Source: DTU015 sp012837895
GTDB lineage: Bacteria; Bacillota; Sulfobacillia; Fermentithermobacillales; Fermentithermobacillaceae
DNA length: 64,000 nucleotides
Assembly: GCA_050952085.1 (NCBI GenBank)
Contig: JBMNKH010000003.1
Coordinates: forward strand, 186,001-250,000
Direction of reading: 5' to 3'
A program made the translations under genes and the position numbers. Below the pieces are notes generated by a model that searched no databases, was not told where the DNA came from, and saw only the letters and a program-made list of their open reading frames with translations. Positions 1 through 9,552 of the stretch are shown here, one piece after another (within the stretch, counting starts at the first letter, position 1; each line of letters starts with the position of its first letter).

Positions 1-1
1 G

Positions 2-2008
2 GGCGCAGCTTTCAAGATTGAATCCCACAATCACCCTTGCGCAGTTGAACCTTATGAAGGAGCAGCTACAGGAGTAGGGGGAATTGTACGGGATATCCTC
101 GCCATGGGTTCACGCCCTGTGGCTTTGGCAAGTTCTTTGAGGTTTGGCCCTCCAGGGGGTGAAAGGACAAGGTTCCTTTTTTCCCAGGCGATTGCAGGGG
201 CAACCGGCTACGGCAATACCCTCGGCATACCGACAATTAGCTCTGAGATCATGTTTGCACCACAGTACACCAACAACCCTCTATGCAACGTATTGTGCGC
301 CGGCATCTTGTGCCACGATGACCTCCACAAGGGCTTAGCTGCAGGGGTTGGCAACGTGGTCATGATCGTGGGCAACTCCACAGGAAGGGATGGCATCCAC
401 GGATGTACCTTTGCTTCTGACGAACTCGGTGGCGTCGGCGAGGAAGGGTCCTCCAAGGTCACAGCGGGTGATCCCCTGATGGGCAAACGCTTGATTGAAG
501 CTTGCCTGGAAATGATGGCGGAAGGCGCAGTCTTGGGAATCCAGGACATGGGTGCCGCAGGGATTACTTCTTCCGGAGCGGAAACGGCAGCCAGGGCAAG
601 TACAGGGCTTGCCATCGAGGTTTCTAAGGTTCCGGTAAGGGAAGAAGGGATGACCGCTTACGAAATCATGCTGTCAGAAAGCCAGGAACGCATGCTTCTT
701 ATTGTGTCACCTGAAAATATTGACAAAGTGATGGAGATCGGCGAGAAGTGGGGCCTCAATGTTGCCGAGATAGGTGTGGTCAATGATTCCGGCAATCTTC
801 AGGTTTACGAAAACGGTGTCAAAGTAGCTGACCTGCCTGTGAAGCTATTGACCCAGGCCCCTGTATACGATCCTGAATTCAAAGAGCCTGGATACCTGGA
901 AGATGTCAAGAGATTTTCAGCGGGCTCCATCCCTGTTCCAGAAGTAGATGAATTCAACGGCATTTTGACTGAACTTCTGGCTTCACCGAATGTAGTTTCA
1001 AAACAGGCGTTGTACAGCCGGTTTGGTAATGACCCAAGTGAAGATCAGACCCAAGTCCAGATTCCTGAGGCGGGGGCCGGGATAATCAGGGTAGAGGGGA
1101 CCTCCAAGGGCTTGGCGATCACCACCAGGTGTAACGGCAGGGTGGTTTACTTGAATCCCAGGGCAGGTACCCAGTGGGCTGTTGCCCATGCAGCCAGGAC
1201 CATAGCAGCAGCCGGGGCTGTTCCTTTGGCAATCAGCAACTGCCTGAACTTCGGCAACCCTGAGAAACCCGAAATCTTCTGGCAACTGAAAGAAAGCGTT
1301 GAAGGTATGGCAGAAGCGTGCACTGCGCTGGGCACTCCTGTTACCGGAGGCAACGTAAGCTTGTACAACGAAACCCAGGGTGAACCGGTTTACCCCACAC
1401 CTGTCATAGGGATGATCGGGCTATTGGAAGATGTGGGCAAGGTAGTTACGCCAGGGTTCAAAGCTGCCGGCCACAAGATTGCCATTGTCGGGAAAGTGTA
1501 CGGGGACACCAAATCGTTGCACGGCAGTGAGTATCTTGACCAGGTTCACGATGTTGCCGCCGGGGACATAAGGTATCCTGACCTTGAGATGGAAACAGGC
1601 ATCGTCAGGGTCTTAACCGAGGGGGCAAAGCAGGGGCTGTTTGCTTCAGCCCATAGCGTTTCATTAGGCGGTTTGGCAGTTGCCCTGGCCCAGTCGTGTA
1701 TCTGGGGCCAAGAGGGAGCCAGGGGCGCAGACATCCGCCTGGGCGCCCTCCACGGGATAATTGAGCCTTCCCACAGGCCTGACGGGGTACTCTTCGGGGA
1801 GAGCGATTCCGTGGTCATCGTGAGTTTTGCACCGGAGCACGAACGTCACATTGAGGCACTCTGCCGCGACAACAAGGTGCCCTTTACACCGGCCGGGACG
1901 GTTACCGCCGACGGACTGGTAGTCAAGAGGTGCAGCGCCTGCTTGGAGGCGGAAATCATCAAACTGGGTTACCAAGATATGGTCCATGCGTATTACATTA
2001 GTGTATGA
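2..2008 (+). CDS. purL: Phosphoribosylformylglycinamidine synthase subunit PurL (5' partial)
   Basis: The frame is open from base 2, so the gene begins outside the window. The first codons read GAAFKIESHNHP, the conserved PurL ATP-binding segment, followed by EPYEGAATGVGGIVRDI. Further AIR-synthase-family signatures are DMGAAGITSS and a second half with NCLNFGNPEKPEIF and GTPVTGGNVSLYNE. PurL is the ATP-dependent synthetase of purine biosynthesis: it converts FGAR to FGAM using ammonia supplied by PurQ. The visible 668 codons, with no glutaminase domain at the C terminus, fit the small PurL of Bacillota that works with separate PurS and PurQ. The stop is followed after about 50 bases by an unrelated ABC transporter, so this is probably the end of a pur operon. 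Identification is firm; only the start is missing. Confidence 0.96.
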   Translation, partial: GAAFKIESHNHPCAVEPYEGAATGVGGIVRDILAMGSRPVALASSLRFGPPGGERTRFLFSQAIAGATGYGNTLGIPTISSEIMFAPQYTNNPLCNVLCAGILCHDDLHKGLAAGVGNVVMIVGNSTGRDGIHGCTFASDELGGVGEEGSSKVTAGDPLMGKRLIEACLEMMAEGAVLGIQDMGAAGITSSGAETAARASTGLAIEVSKVPVREEGMTAYEIMLSESQERMLLIVSPENIDKVMEIGEKWGLNVAEIGVVNDSGNLQVYENGVKVADLPVKLLTQAPVYDPEFKEPGYLEDVKRFSAGSIPVPEVDEFNGILTELLASPNVVSKQALYSRFGNDPSEDQTQVQIPEAGAGIIRVEGTSKGLAITTRCNGRVVYLNPRAGTQWAVAHAARTIAAAGAVPLAISNCLNFGNPEKPEIFWQLKESVEGMAEACTALGTPVTGGNVSLYNETQGEPVYPTPVIGMIGLLEDVGKVVTPGFKAAGHKIAIVGKVYGDTKSLHGSEYLDQVHDVAAGDIRYPDLEMETGIVRVLTEGAKQGLFASAHSVSLGGLAVALAQSCIWGQEGARGADIRLGALHGIIEPSHRPDGVLFGESDSVVIVSFAPEHERHIEALCRDNKVPFTPAGTVTADGLVVKRCSACLEAEIIKLGYQDMVHAYYISV

Positions 2009-2056
2009 ATGTCCCATTCGCCATGTTATTCCCAAGTGCAGTGGAGGTGTACATGG

Positions 2057-2821
2057 ATGATTAAGATGTCCAAGGTTTCCAAGAGCTACGGCCGTGAAGT
2101 AAAGGCTGTAGACAGTCTGGGCTTGCATGTGATTCCCGGTGAGATCTTCGGGTTTCTGGGGCCTAACGGTGCCGGAAAGACAACCACCATCAAAATGCTG
2201 GTGGGGATCCTTCAACCCGATGAAGGCTCAATCGAAGTAGCCGGTATCAGCATGCTCGATAACCCTATAGAGGCCAAGAAGCGGATAGGCTATGTTCCTG
2301 ACGAAGCTCAACTGTGGGAAAAACTAACAGGAGCCGAATACCTTGACTTTGTGTGCGATGTATATGGGGTTCCCGGGGTAAGGCGGGAGGCTGAAGCTGT
2401 GAAGATGCTTGAGACCTTCGAGATGCTTCACGCAGTGAACGACCCCATCGGCAGCTATTCCAGGGGTATGCGCCAGAAGATCGCCTTGATAGGCTCGCTC
2501 ATGCACCGCCCTCCGGTGTGGGTTCTGGATGAACCCATGGTTGGCCTGGATCCCAGGTCTTCATACTTGCTGAAGGAGCTCATGCGTTCCCACGTTGAAC
2601 AGGGGGGAGCGGTGTTCTTCTCCACCCATGTGCTGGAAGTGGCCGAAAGGCTGTGCGATCGGGTGGGCATCATCCACAAAGGCAAACTCATTGCGGTGAA
2701 CACCGTGGAAGAAATGAAAGAACTGTTCGCTAAAGAGGGAGACAAATCCCTGGAAGAGATCTTCCTGGAGGTTACAGGAGCCAAACTGCCCCAGGAGCAA
2801 CTGGCGTCCTTGGCCAAGTGA
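2057..2821 (+). CDS. ABC transporter ATP-binding protein (ABC-2 type)
   Basis: A single nucleotide-binding domain of about 254 residues. Walker A is GPNGAGKTTT, the signature is YSRGMRQK, Walker B is VWVLDEP, and the switch histidine lies in FFSTHVLEV. The first half resembles the ATPases of ABC-2 exporters (NatA/CcmA-like). I chose the ATG at 2057 because GTGGAGGTG lies just upstream; the frame is open further upstream to 2009 but has no ribosome site there. The permease starts 20 bases after the stop, so the pair form one transporter. The substrate cannot be told from sequence. It probably acts at the inner face of the cytoplasmic membrane, energising export of a lipid, drug or peptide. Confidence 0.9.
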   Translation: MIKMSKVSKSYGREVKAVDSLGLHVIPGEIFGFLGPNGAGKTTTIKMLVGILQPDEGSIEVAGISMLDNPIEAKKRIGYVPDEAQLWEKLTGAEYLDFVCDVYGVPGVRREAEAVKMLETFEMLHAVNDPIGSYSRGMRQKIALIGSLMHRPPVWVLDEPMVGLDPRSSYLLKELMRSHVEQGGAVFFSTHVLEVAERLCDRVGIIHKGKLIAVNTVEEMKELFAKEGDKSLEEIFLEVTGAKLPQEQLASLAK

Positions 2822-2840
2822 CACGGATGGGGGGATAGTT

Positions 2841-4538
2841 GTGACCACCGCTATAAGAGGGTTCAAGAGGAAAGGTACCCGGAAGCCTTTCTGGGCACTG
2901 GTGAGGATGCAGCTCAAGGTCCGGTACAACCCAGGGAAACTGGTAGAGAGCCTTGGGATGGACGAGAGCAAACGTCAGTACGGATACCTCTACCTGGCGC
3001 TCGTGGCCTTGGCTTTCATTCCCTTCACCGTGATGTTGTTCAGGCTTGCAGATAGCTTGACGTTGGAACTTGTACGGGCAAACCAGCCGGGGTTGGCTGT
3101 GGTGATTGCCGTGTTGGCAGGGCAGTTAACGGTGGTGTTATTCGGCCTGAGTCACCTCATGTCCAGCATGTATTACAGCAGCGACCTGGATCAGCTGCAG
3201 TCGTTTCCTCTGAAACCGTGGCAGATAATGTACGGCAAAGTGGCCGTGGTTTATGCCGGCCAACTGGTAATCGCGGCCTTTGTGGTAGCGCCCTTTCTCA
3301 TAACCCTGGGCAAGAACCTGGGCGGTGCAGTTTACTGGCCCCTTGCCTTGCTGGTATACCTGCTTATTCCCTTGGTTCCCCTTGGCGTCAGCTTGTTGAT
3401 ACTGGTGCCTATTATGAAAGCCACCGCGGGTTCGCGTAGGCGGGACACGTTCAGGGTTTTGTTGGGACTGGTATTTGTGGTGCTCATATTTGCGTTTCAG
3501 TACCTCAACAACACAATGCTCCGTTACGGTCCGGAAACCCTTATAGCCAGACTCATGGAGAGGGACGGCCTGGTCAGTACAGCGGCAGGATACTACCCTG
3601 TGCTCAAATGGGCGGCATGGGCGCTTACCGGCGGCGATGCGGCCAGGCAGTTGTTGGGATTAGCGCTTTATGCAGGCGTGTCTGTAGGCTTAGTCAACCT
3701 TGTGATCTCATTGACCCAGGGCTGGTTCTTTGGCGGGATTGCCCCGGCAAGCTCCGGAGCTACCAAGAAGCATGTTCCCAGGGCCGGCGCGGCGGTTGCA
3801 AGGCCAAGGGGTACCATGAGTGCGCTGATACTCAGGGAACACAGGATCATAGCCCGGACGCCCAACTTTCTCTTGACGGTCTTGCTCAACCTGTTGGTTC
3901 TCCCCATCTTGGTAGTATCCATGTACATCACAGGAGGAGACGCGATACCGCAAATCCTCCAGACCTTGTTGGGCGCCAAGACAAAAGACGTAGTGGTCCT
4001 GGTCATGCTGGGGATCCACGGCTTGTTCACGGGGATGAACCAGGTTGCATCAACTGCAGTGTCCAGAGAAGGGCCCATGTTCTGGATGAGCAAACTCATC
4101 CCCGTAGCCCCCAAGGTACAGATGCGAGCAAAGCTCATCTACAGCCTGTTGTTTTCCTTGGCGCAACTGGCAATACTTGCAGGCGCGGCTATATGGTTCC
4201 TGAAACTTGACTTTGTGCGGTCTGTGGTACTCATAGCCTTGGGTATCCTGGTATCCGCACCGGTGAGCATCATATGTCTGTTGAATGACTTGCGCAGTCC
4301 GAAAGTCAACTGGACTGAACCCCAGCAAGCCATGAAAGGCAACTTCCAGACCTTGGTGGCGTGGCTGTTTTCGTTACTGTACTTGGGTATCCTGGTATTG
4401 GTGACAAGAGGCTTTCTCTTACTGGGACTATCTATCCGGCTGCTGTATGCCGTCCTAGGCGTGCTGATGGCGGTGTCTTCTTATGGGCTGCTCACCTGGC
4501 TTGATAGCGCGGCCGAATCGGTATATCCCAAGCTGTAA
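2841..4538 (+). CDS. ABC-2-type transporter permease, large integral membrane protein
   Basis: A 565-residue protein with many hydrophobic stretches. A cytoplasmic-looking basic N terminus of about 50 residues precedes membrane segments near residues 50-75, 90-115, 140-210 and about 225, and a second block fills roughly the last 220 residues. The arrangement (two clusters separated by a basic linker near residue 310-330) resembles the putative ABC exporter permeases of about 550 residues found beside single ATPases in Bacillota. It follows the ATPase gene closely and reads in the same direction, so it is the membrane half of that exporter. The start is a GTG at 2841. Substrate unknown. Confidence 0.82.
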   Translation: MTTAIRGFKRKGTRKPFWALVRMQLKVRYNPGKLVESLGMDESKRQYGYLYLALVALAFIPFTVMLFRLADSLTLELVRANQPGLAVVIAVLAGQLTVVLFGLSHLMSSMYYSSDLDQLQSFPLKPWQIMYGKVAVVYAGQLVIAAFVVAPFLITLGKNLGGAVYWPLALLVYLLIPLVPLGVSLLILVPIMKATAGSRRRDTFRVLLGLVFVVLIFAFQYLNNTMLRYGPETLIARLMERDGLVSTAAGYYPVLKWAAWALTGGDAARQLLGLALYAGVSVGLVNLVISLTQGWFFGGIAPASSGATKKHVPRAGAAVARPRGTMSALILREHRIIARTPNFLLTVLLNLLVLPILVVSMYITGGDAIPQILQTLLGAKTKDVVVLVMLGIHGLFTGMNQVASTAVSREGPMFWMSKLIPVAPKVQMRAKLIYSLLFSLAQLAILAGAAIWFLKLDFVRSVVLIALGILVSAPVSIICLLNDLRSPKVNWTEPQQAMKGNFQTLVAWLFSLLYLGILVLVTRGFLLLGLSIRLLYAVLGVLMAVSSYGLLTWLDSAAESVYPKL

Positions 4539-4575
4539 CCTGAAGCTCATTGGCTGATTGACCTTAGCCATGACA

Positions 4576-4610
4576 AAACCGGAGGCGGGCAATGTACCCG
4601 CCTCCGGTTT
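4576..4610. terminator. Bidirectional intrinsic terminator between convergent genes
   Basis: A perfect 14-bp stem (AAACCGGAGGCGGG pairing with CCCGCCTCCGGTTT) with a 7-nt loop lies between the stop of the permease gene and the stop of the convergent PLP-enzyme gene. Each strand ends in a short run of T. It probably serves both transcripts. Confidence 0.85.
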
Positions 4611-4624
4611 CATATGGGGGAAGG

Positions 4625-6085
4625 CTAGGATAAGAATCCTGCGTTTCTCCCGATGATTTCCATGAGTGTGAGCAGGCCTTTGACGGCCAGACGCATCTTT
4701 TCTTCATCCAAGTTGCCTTCCTCGTCGGAAGTGCCCTGACCGGGTGAGATGAAGATGTTGCCGTCGTAGGAGATGGTGGCTATGATGCCCATCTGGGCGC
4801 AGCCCACCTGCAGCAGGTGGGAGCCTGCGTACATGTCTTCGATGGAGAAGATGGGGAAGCCCATTCCTTCTTTCCATGTATTCTCGTAGTTGATTTCGAC
4901 TGTTCCCGAGTTGTAGGATTTGGAGACGAGCAGTCCTTGCTTGAGCTTGGGATGGACCTTGTCAAGCTCGGAAGTCACGATTTCATACAGTTTGTCTACC
5001 TGTTCAGTGTACATCTTCGGGTTGTCTCTCAGGTCTTTGAGCACGGCAACTTGTGTGAGCAGTGCTTCCTTGCCCGGGTCGATCATTACGTAGGCGGCTT
5101 TGCCGTAGGAAGCGGTGGTGCCGTACCTGTCGCCATGGAAGCCCATGCCGCGCCTTATCGGGACCATTACGTCTTCACGCCCGATAATCAGGCCTGAGGT
5201 TCCTGAACCGGAGGCTTTGTCCATGCTGTAGATGATGACGTCTCCGCCTGACTTCCTCAGGTCGTGGCCTACGAAGGGGAGTCCCCACGCGTTGTCGAGG
5301 ACGTACGGTACGTCGAATTCCTTGGCAAGTTCGGCCAAGCCCTTCTGCAGGAGAGGAGTTCCTGTCTCATCTTTTGCCCCGTAACCGTATCCGGGAGTGT
5401 CATAGGCCAAGGATGCGAATCCTGACACGTAAGGAGCGTGGGATTCTGCAGTGGCTGCGATTACCTCGAGGGACGCCTCGACATCGACTTCAGTCAGCAT
5501 GGGAACTGGATGATACTTGATCCCGTGCAGGTCGTACTTGGCGCCTTCCAGAGGCACGATGACTACATCCAAATTGTCCAGGCGTTTTCCTGAGAACCCG
5601 AACTCGCCGGGGGTGGTTCCACGGTCTGCAAGGATTTCCTTGTACTTAGGAGGTACCGGGCGTCCGTAACCGGCCTGGTGATGCATGTGCTTCTCCCACG
5701 GTACTATGTATCTTGCGCGATACTTGTCTCCGCGGCCGGAGATAGGCGGTGAGAACAGTGTGTCAAAAGTAACCCAAAGGCCACCTTCGCAGGTAGCTAC
5801 GGGACAAGCATCGTACTCGTCACCGTATACGTCTTTTACGATCTCCCTGATTTCATCGACCAGGGTTGCCAAGGGGATGGTGCGGCGTTCGCCTTCCATG
5901 ATAGCTTCCGCCACATTCTTCCTCATTGGCGCTGGGCAGCCTGAGATAGCGCCTGTAAGCCCTATCTGGCCTCTGTACTTGGTGATACCAAGGTCGTCAG
6001 CTGCTTTGCGGGCTTCTGCGTAAATCTCCGGTGTCTTTGCCTGCAGATGTTTGTACATCTGGAACTTGTACTTGAAGTTGGACAT
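4625..6085 (-). CDS. Fold-type-I PLP-dependent enzyme of unassigned function
   Basis: A 486-residue protein of the aspartate-aminotransferase fold. A likely aspartate that contacts the PLP ring is in YVLDNAWGLPF, and a likely Schiff-base lysine is in YSMDKASGSGTSGL, followed by the small-residue stretch typical of this fold. The N-terminal third contains GQIGLTGAISGCPAPMRKN and many aromatic and histidine residues (WEKHMHHQAGYG), which suggests an unusual active-site lid. I do not recognise the reaction: an aminotransferase, a lyase or a SelA/Cys-desulfurase-like enzyme are all possible. A small protein gene lies directly upstream in the same direction (37 bases apart), so the two probably share a promoter and may act together. 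It converges on the ABC permease gene. Confidence 0.75.
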   Translation of the reverse strand: MSNFKYKFQMYKHLQAKTPEIYAEARKAADDLGITKYRGQIGLTGAISGCPAPMRKNVAEAIMEGERRTIPLATLVDEIREIVKDVYGDEYDACPVATCEGGLWVTFDTLFSPPISGRGDKYRARYIVPWEKHMHHQAGYGRPVPPKYKEILADRGTTPGEFGFSGKRLDNLDVVIVPLEGAKYDLHGIKYHPVPMLTEVDVEASLEVIAATAESHAPYVSGFASLAYDTPGYGYGAKDETGTPLLQKGLAELAKEFDVPYVLDNAWGLPFVGHDLRKSGGDVIIYSMDKASGSGTSGLIIGREDVMVPIRRGMGFHGDRYGTTASYGKAAYVMIDPGKEALLTQVAVLKDLRDNPKMYTEQVDKLYEIVTSELDKVHPKLKQGLLVSKSYNSGTVEINYENTWKEGMGFPIFSIEDMYAGSHLLQVGCAQMGIIATISYDGNIFISPGQGTSDEEGNLDEEKMRLAVKGLLTLMEIIGRNAGFLS

Positions 6086-6121
6086 GAGACCTTTTCCACC
6101 CTTTCCTTTGTTTTGTTTTCT

Positions 6122-6577
6122 TCAGCTTGAGTGTTCATTGCAAACAGTGTGCGCCTTAAAGACCACTTGCATACCAACTTCCAAGCCCCTGTCCTCACCT
6201 GACTCGAGGCTTCCTTGCAGCGCTACGTTCATGTGGTTAGGAAAGTGGGCCAGATCGTAGCCTGCTATGGTACCCAGACAGCCTTTTTCTGTGAGCACAC
6301 TGTCTTTATGCAGCAAAACCCCTCCGTTAAGAAACTCAACGAAAGCAACGTACGCAATTCTTTGAACTTGGCAGCCAGGGGCTGCATTTTCGTCAGTGAC
6401 GATAAGTTCGTGGATTTCGCCTTGCCTTATGGCTCGCGACGGCTGAGGAATGAGCTGCAGGTTGCGGTTATCAAGTTGGCCTCTTAGAACCGCTACCACT
6501 TTTGCTACGAGCTCGTTTCTTTGTGCGTAGTAGCTTGGGTTGACAAGTTTCCGTGTGTAGGGGTCAGCGTTTGACAT
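6122..6577 (-). CDS. Small conserved-looking protein upstream of PLP enzyme (possibly DUF6917 type)
   Basis: A soluble protein of 151 residues with no signal peptide or membrane segment. It shows alternating beta-strand-like stretches and motifs such as IRQGEIHELIVTD, AYVAFVEFLNGGV and AGYDLAHFPNHMN. From memory it resembles the uncharacterised family DUF6917, but I could not check this. It is the first gene of a likely two-gene unit with the PLP enzyme; a candidate promoter lies upstream, divergent from the FapA-like gene. The HFPNHMN segment with two histidines could bind a metal or cofactor. No function should be assumed beyond its probable link to the PLP enzyme. Confidence 0.65.
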   Translation of the reverse strand: MSNADPYTRKLVNPSYYAQRNELVAKVVAVLRGQLDNRNLQLIPQPSRAIRQGEIHELIVTDENAAPGCQVQRIAYVAFVEFLNGGVLLHKDSVLTEKGCLGTIAGYDLAHFPNHMNVALQGSLESGEDRGLEVGMQVVFKAHTVCNEHSS

Positions 6578-6611
6578 TGCGATTCACTCCTCATCATGCA
6601 TGAGCAAGTTT

Positions 6612-6640
6612 AGTATACCACAGCGAGTCAAATGCAACAA
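6612..6640 (-). promoter_or_regulatory. Candidate sigma-A promoter for the minus-strand PLP pair
   Basis: On the minus strand TTGTTG and TATACT are separated by 17 bases. The -10 box is good, the -35 box is fair, and the position about 35 bases before the small gene is plausible. Confidence 0.5.
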
Positions 6641-6733
6641 CGTCTGTCTTATTTTCTTCTCATACTTGCCCTTCAACTTTCCGATAGGTCTTGAGAGGGC
6701 ACAGTTAGATGATTTGGAACGGAGGGCAGAAAT

Positions 6734-8542
6734 ATGCAGCCCAACAGCGGTAAGACTACCTCAGGTTTAGCTTGGGTTGAAAACGGAAGACTCAGGGTTG
6801 CCGATCCTGATCCCGGAGGGGCGCCTGCGAAGATAAGGCCTGTTGATGAGGTGGAGGTTTTCGTACAAGGGGTCAAGATAACAGGCGAGACCGAGGTCAC
6901 AGGGTCCAGCAACGTCATATTGCGCCCTGTGGAACAACTGCCCCAAATATCCTTCAGATTTCAGGTAAGCAAAGATGATCTGGAGGCTTATGTAATACTA
7001 GAAGTCAAAGACGGCGTGCGGTACATGCTGAAGGATACGGAACCTTCACCTGTATTGCAGTTGGCAGTTGAAAGCGAGACAATCCCTGCACGTGTGGAAC
7101 CGCAAGTTATCATTGAAGGTGCACAAAAAGCAGGTATCAGGTTTGGCCTGGATACCCAGGCATGCCACATGGTATGTGCAGAAAAACCGGCTAAACCGGT
7201 GCTTATTGCATCAGGTATCCCTCCTACACCCGGGCAAGATGGGAAACTTGAATTTGCAGTTCCCCTGGAGAAAGTGGTGGAACTCCCCCTTGACGAAATC
7301 AGGATTGACTTCAGATCTTCTATCAGGATCCCTGATGTAAGGGCCGGACAGACAATCGCAGTAAAGAGGCAGGCAATCCCAGGACTGCCCGGCAAAGGAG
7401 TGAGTGGCAAGACGCTTCACCCGAAGAAGCCGCGGGATCCCGGGCTCAGGGCAGGGAAAGGGGTCGAGTTGAAGCAAGAAAGGGAGTTGCTTTTTGCTGT
7501 AGCTACAACTTCGGGTTGGCCTAGATACAACGAAAGTTCAGGAATAGTGGAAGTTGATGAAGTGTACTACCACCGGGGGGATGTGGACCTCTCTTCAGGA
7601 AACCTCAGGACATCAGGAAGTATAGAGATAGCAGGTAACGTGTTTGAAGGCATGAGAGTCGAAAGTGAGGGCAACCAGATTATCACCGGGACTGTCACAG
7701 ATGCTGAACTCAATGCCTGGGGAAGTGTAACAATCAGGGGCAATGTGTTCAAGTCGCGTATTTCAGCCGGCAAAGATGTCAGATGGCTTCACAAGTTGAA
7801 TGACTTGCTCTCCAACGTGGAAGAGAGCCTTGTCCGGATTATGGAGATCAGGGCCCTCGACAAGCGTTTGGCAGAAGAAGCCGAGAACGGGGATGAGAAT
7901 CAAGTACCAGACATGATAACTGTCTCAGATTCAGAAGTGCTGTTTGATTACTTCAGGCAGCTGATCGTGTCATTGGGAGCTTTGTATAAGGAAGACTTGT
8001 CCCAGCTGCCCCAGGAAATTGTCCGCAGGATTTTGAGCACAAGGAAAAAGATCGCAGGACGTGACAGCGGTGTTTATCACAGGGCACAAGCTCTTGAAGA
8101 GGACATAAGTCATGTGAGGTCCTGGATTGATTATGAGTTGTCGCGTGGCGAATCAGACATAGTATTGCCCTACGTCCAGAGTTCTTACCTTGAAGCTTCC
8201 AGGGATATCATAGTGACAGGGCAAGGAGCTTTGTATTCAGACCTGTCTGCGGGCAGGGCAGTCAAAATTGCCGGAAGTCCGGGTATTGTCCGTGGGGGTG
8301 AAGTGACAGCTTCCGAGCTGATCCAGGTCAATCAAGCTGGAGGGCGGGGTTCCGCTACAACAATACTCAGAGTGTCTGAAAAAGGCAGGATCATTGCAGG
8401 CACGATCTTCCCTAATACCACAATTATCTTGGGCAGGCTCAAAGCGAGGACAGAAAACCCCTTGGAATCGGTTGAGATCCGGATAGTTGAGGACAGGTTG
8501 GTCATATCCGGCAGATCCGGTCCGGTTGCAATGGACACCTAG
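6734..8542 (+). CDS. FapA/DUF342 family protein (flagellar assembly protein A-like)
   Basis: A 602-residue protein. An N-terminal region of about 150 residues precedes a FapA core. The core motif RQAIPGLPGKGVSGKTL (about residues 215-231) is followed by a series of beta-helix-like repeats (GDVDLSSGNLRTSGSIEIAG, GNVFEGMRVESEGN, GSVTIRGNVFKSRISAG). A helical, charged insert follows, then a final beta-helix block ending in a glycine-rich tail. Family members occur near flagellar, chemotaxis or polysaccharide genes and probably form bactofilin-like polymers or scaffolds. No flagellar gene is in this window, so the role here is open. The start is the ATG after GGAACGGAGGG. The gene diverges from the small PLP-partner gene. 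Confidence 0.82.
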   Translation: MQPNSGKTTSGLAWVENGRLRVADPDPGGAPAKIRPVDEVEVFVQGVKITGETEVTGSSNVILRPVEQLPQISFRFQVSKDDLEAYVILEVKDGVRYMLKDTEPSPVLQLAVESETIPARVEPQVIIEGAQKAGIRFGLDTQACHMVCAEKPAKPVLIASGIPPTPGQDGKLEFAVPLEKVVELPLDEIRIDFRSSIRIPDVRAGQTIAVKRQAIPGLPGKGVSGKTLHPKKPRDPGLRAGKGVELKQERELLFAVATTSGWPRYNESSGIVEVDEVYYHRGDVDLSSGNLRTSGSIEIAGNVFEGMRVESEGNQIITGTVTDAELNAWGSVTIRGNVFKSRISAGKDVRWLHKLNDLLSNVEESLVRIMEIRALDKRLAEEAENGDENQVPDMITVSDSEVLFDYFRQLIVSLGALYKEDLSQLPQEIVRRILSTRKKIAGRDSGVYHRAQALEEDISHVRSWIDYELSRGESDIVLPYVQSSYLEASRDIIVTGQGALYSDLSAGRAVKIAGSPGIVRGGEVTASELIQVNQAGGRGSATTILRVSEKGRIIAGTIFPNTTIILGRLKARTENPLESVEIRIVEDRLVISGRSGPVAMDT

Positions 8543-8707
8543 CAAATGCCCCTTGCAGGTAATCGCCAGGGTTTGCGAAGGTTACCGGCGGGATTCACAT
8601 TTGCGTGGCCAAAGGAGCGATTCAAGGCAGGAAAGCTGTGTCCAACGCAGAACAGTATATTGTTAAGCGGTTGGCTAATGCTATAAGGGAATTGGGGGCA
8701 TTTGAGC

Positions 8708-9511
8708 ATGAAGGTGTTCATTTCAGTCGACATGGAAGGCATTACAGGTGTAGTCAACTGGGACCACACTGCGTACGGCAAAGACAGCTATGAGAGATTC
8801 AGAAGGCTTATGACTAAGGAGGCAGATGCTGCCGCCAAGGGAGCTTTCGACGCGGGTGCCACCGAGGTAATCATCAACGATTCACATGGCGGAATGCGGA
8901 ACATCATCATTGAAGACCTGGATCCCAGGGTAAAGCTGATAACCGGATCGTCAAAGCCGCTATCCATGATGGAAGGGATCGGCCCCGACCTCGACGCGGC
9001 TATGTTCATCGGTTATCACTCCAGGGCGTCGACTACAGGTGTGCTTAACCACACCTATACAGGCAGGGTAGCGAATTTCTGGGTTAGCGGCAAGTGTTTG
9101 GGTGAAACAGGTATGAATGCCATGATAGCCGGGCACTACGGGGTGCCTGTGGTGTTCGTTTCAGGAGACTCGGTGGTTGTTGCAGAAGCAAAGGAACTCC
9201 TTGGCCAGGTGGAAACGGTAGCTGTGAAAGAGCCCAGGAGCCAGTTTGCTGCGCTTTGCATCCATCCTGAGAAAGCCCAAGAACTGATACGGGAGAAGGT
9301 TGCTATAAGCCTTAAGAACCTTGACAAGTTTAAGCCGTTGGTGCCTGACACACCAAGCACAGTGAGGCTTCAGTTCCATACGTCCGGTAACGCAGACGGG
9401 GCGTCAATCATGCCTGGGGCTGTCCGTATAGACCCGGTGACAGTTGAATTCACAGGCAAGGATTACCTGGAAGCGTACCGGGGGGCAAGGACCATGATGG
9501 CCTTGGCATAG
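8708..9511 (+). CDS. dppA: M55-family D-aminopeptidase (DppA-like)
   Basis: About 267 residues, matching DppA. The family metal ligands are visible: SVDMEGITG (Asp and Glu near the N terminus), NDSHGGMRN (His), GYHSRA (His) and GETGMNA (Glu). DppA enzymes are zinc peptidases that release D-alanine from D-amino-acid peptides, which fits cell-wall peptide turnover. The peptidoglycan-recycling cluster lies just beyond the next terminator on the other strand. I chose ATG 8708; an in-frame TTG two codons earlier is also possible. The 160 bases before the gene hold no convincing second gene. There is no signal peptide, so the enzyme is cytoplasmic. Confidence 0.88.
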   Translation: MKVFISVDMEGITGVVNWDHTAYGKDSYERFRRLMTKEADAAAKGAFDAGATEVIINDSHGGMRNIIIEDLDPRVKLITGSSKPLSMMEGIGPDLDAAMFIGYHSRASTTGVLNHTYTGRVANFWVSGKCLGETGMNAMIAGHYGVPVVFVSGDSVVVAEAKELLGQVETVAVKEPRSQFAALCIHPEKAQELIREKVAISLKNLDKFKPLVPDTPSTVRLQFHTSGNADGASIMPGAVRIDPVTVEFTGKDYLEAYRGARTMMALA

Positions 9512-9552
9512 GCCACGGTGACGTTGGAATAGAACCCATAAACAAAGGCTTG

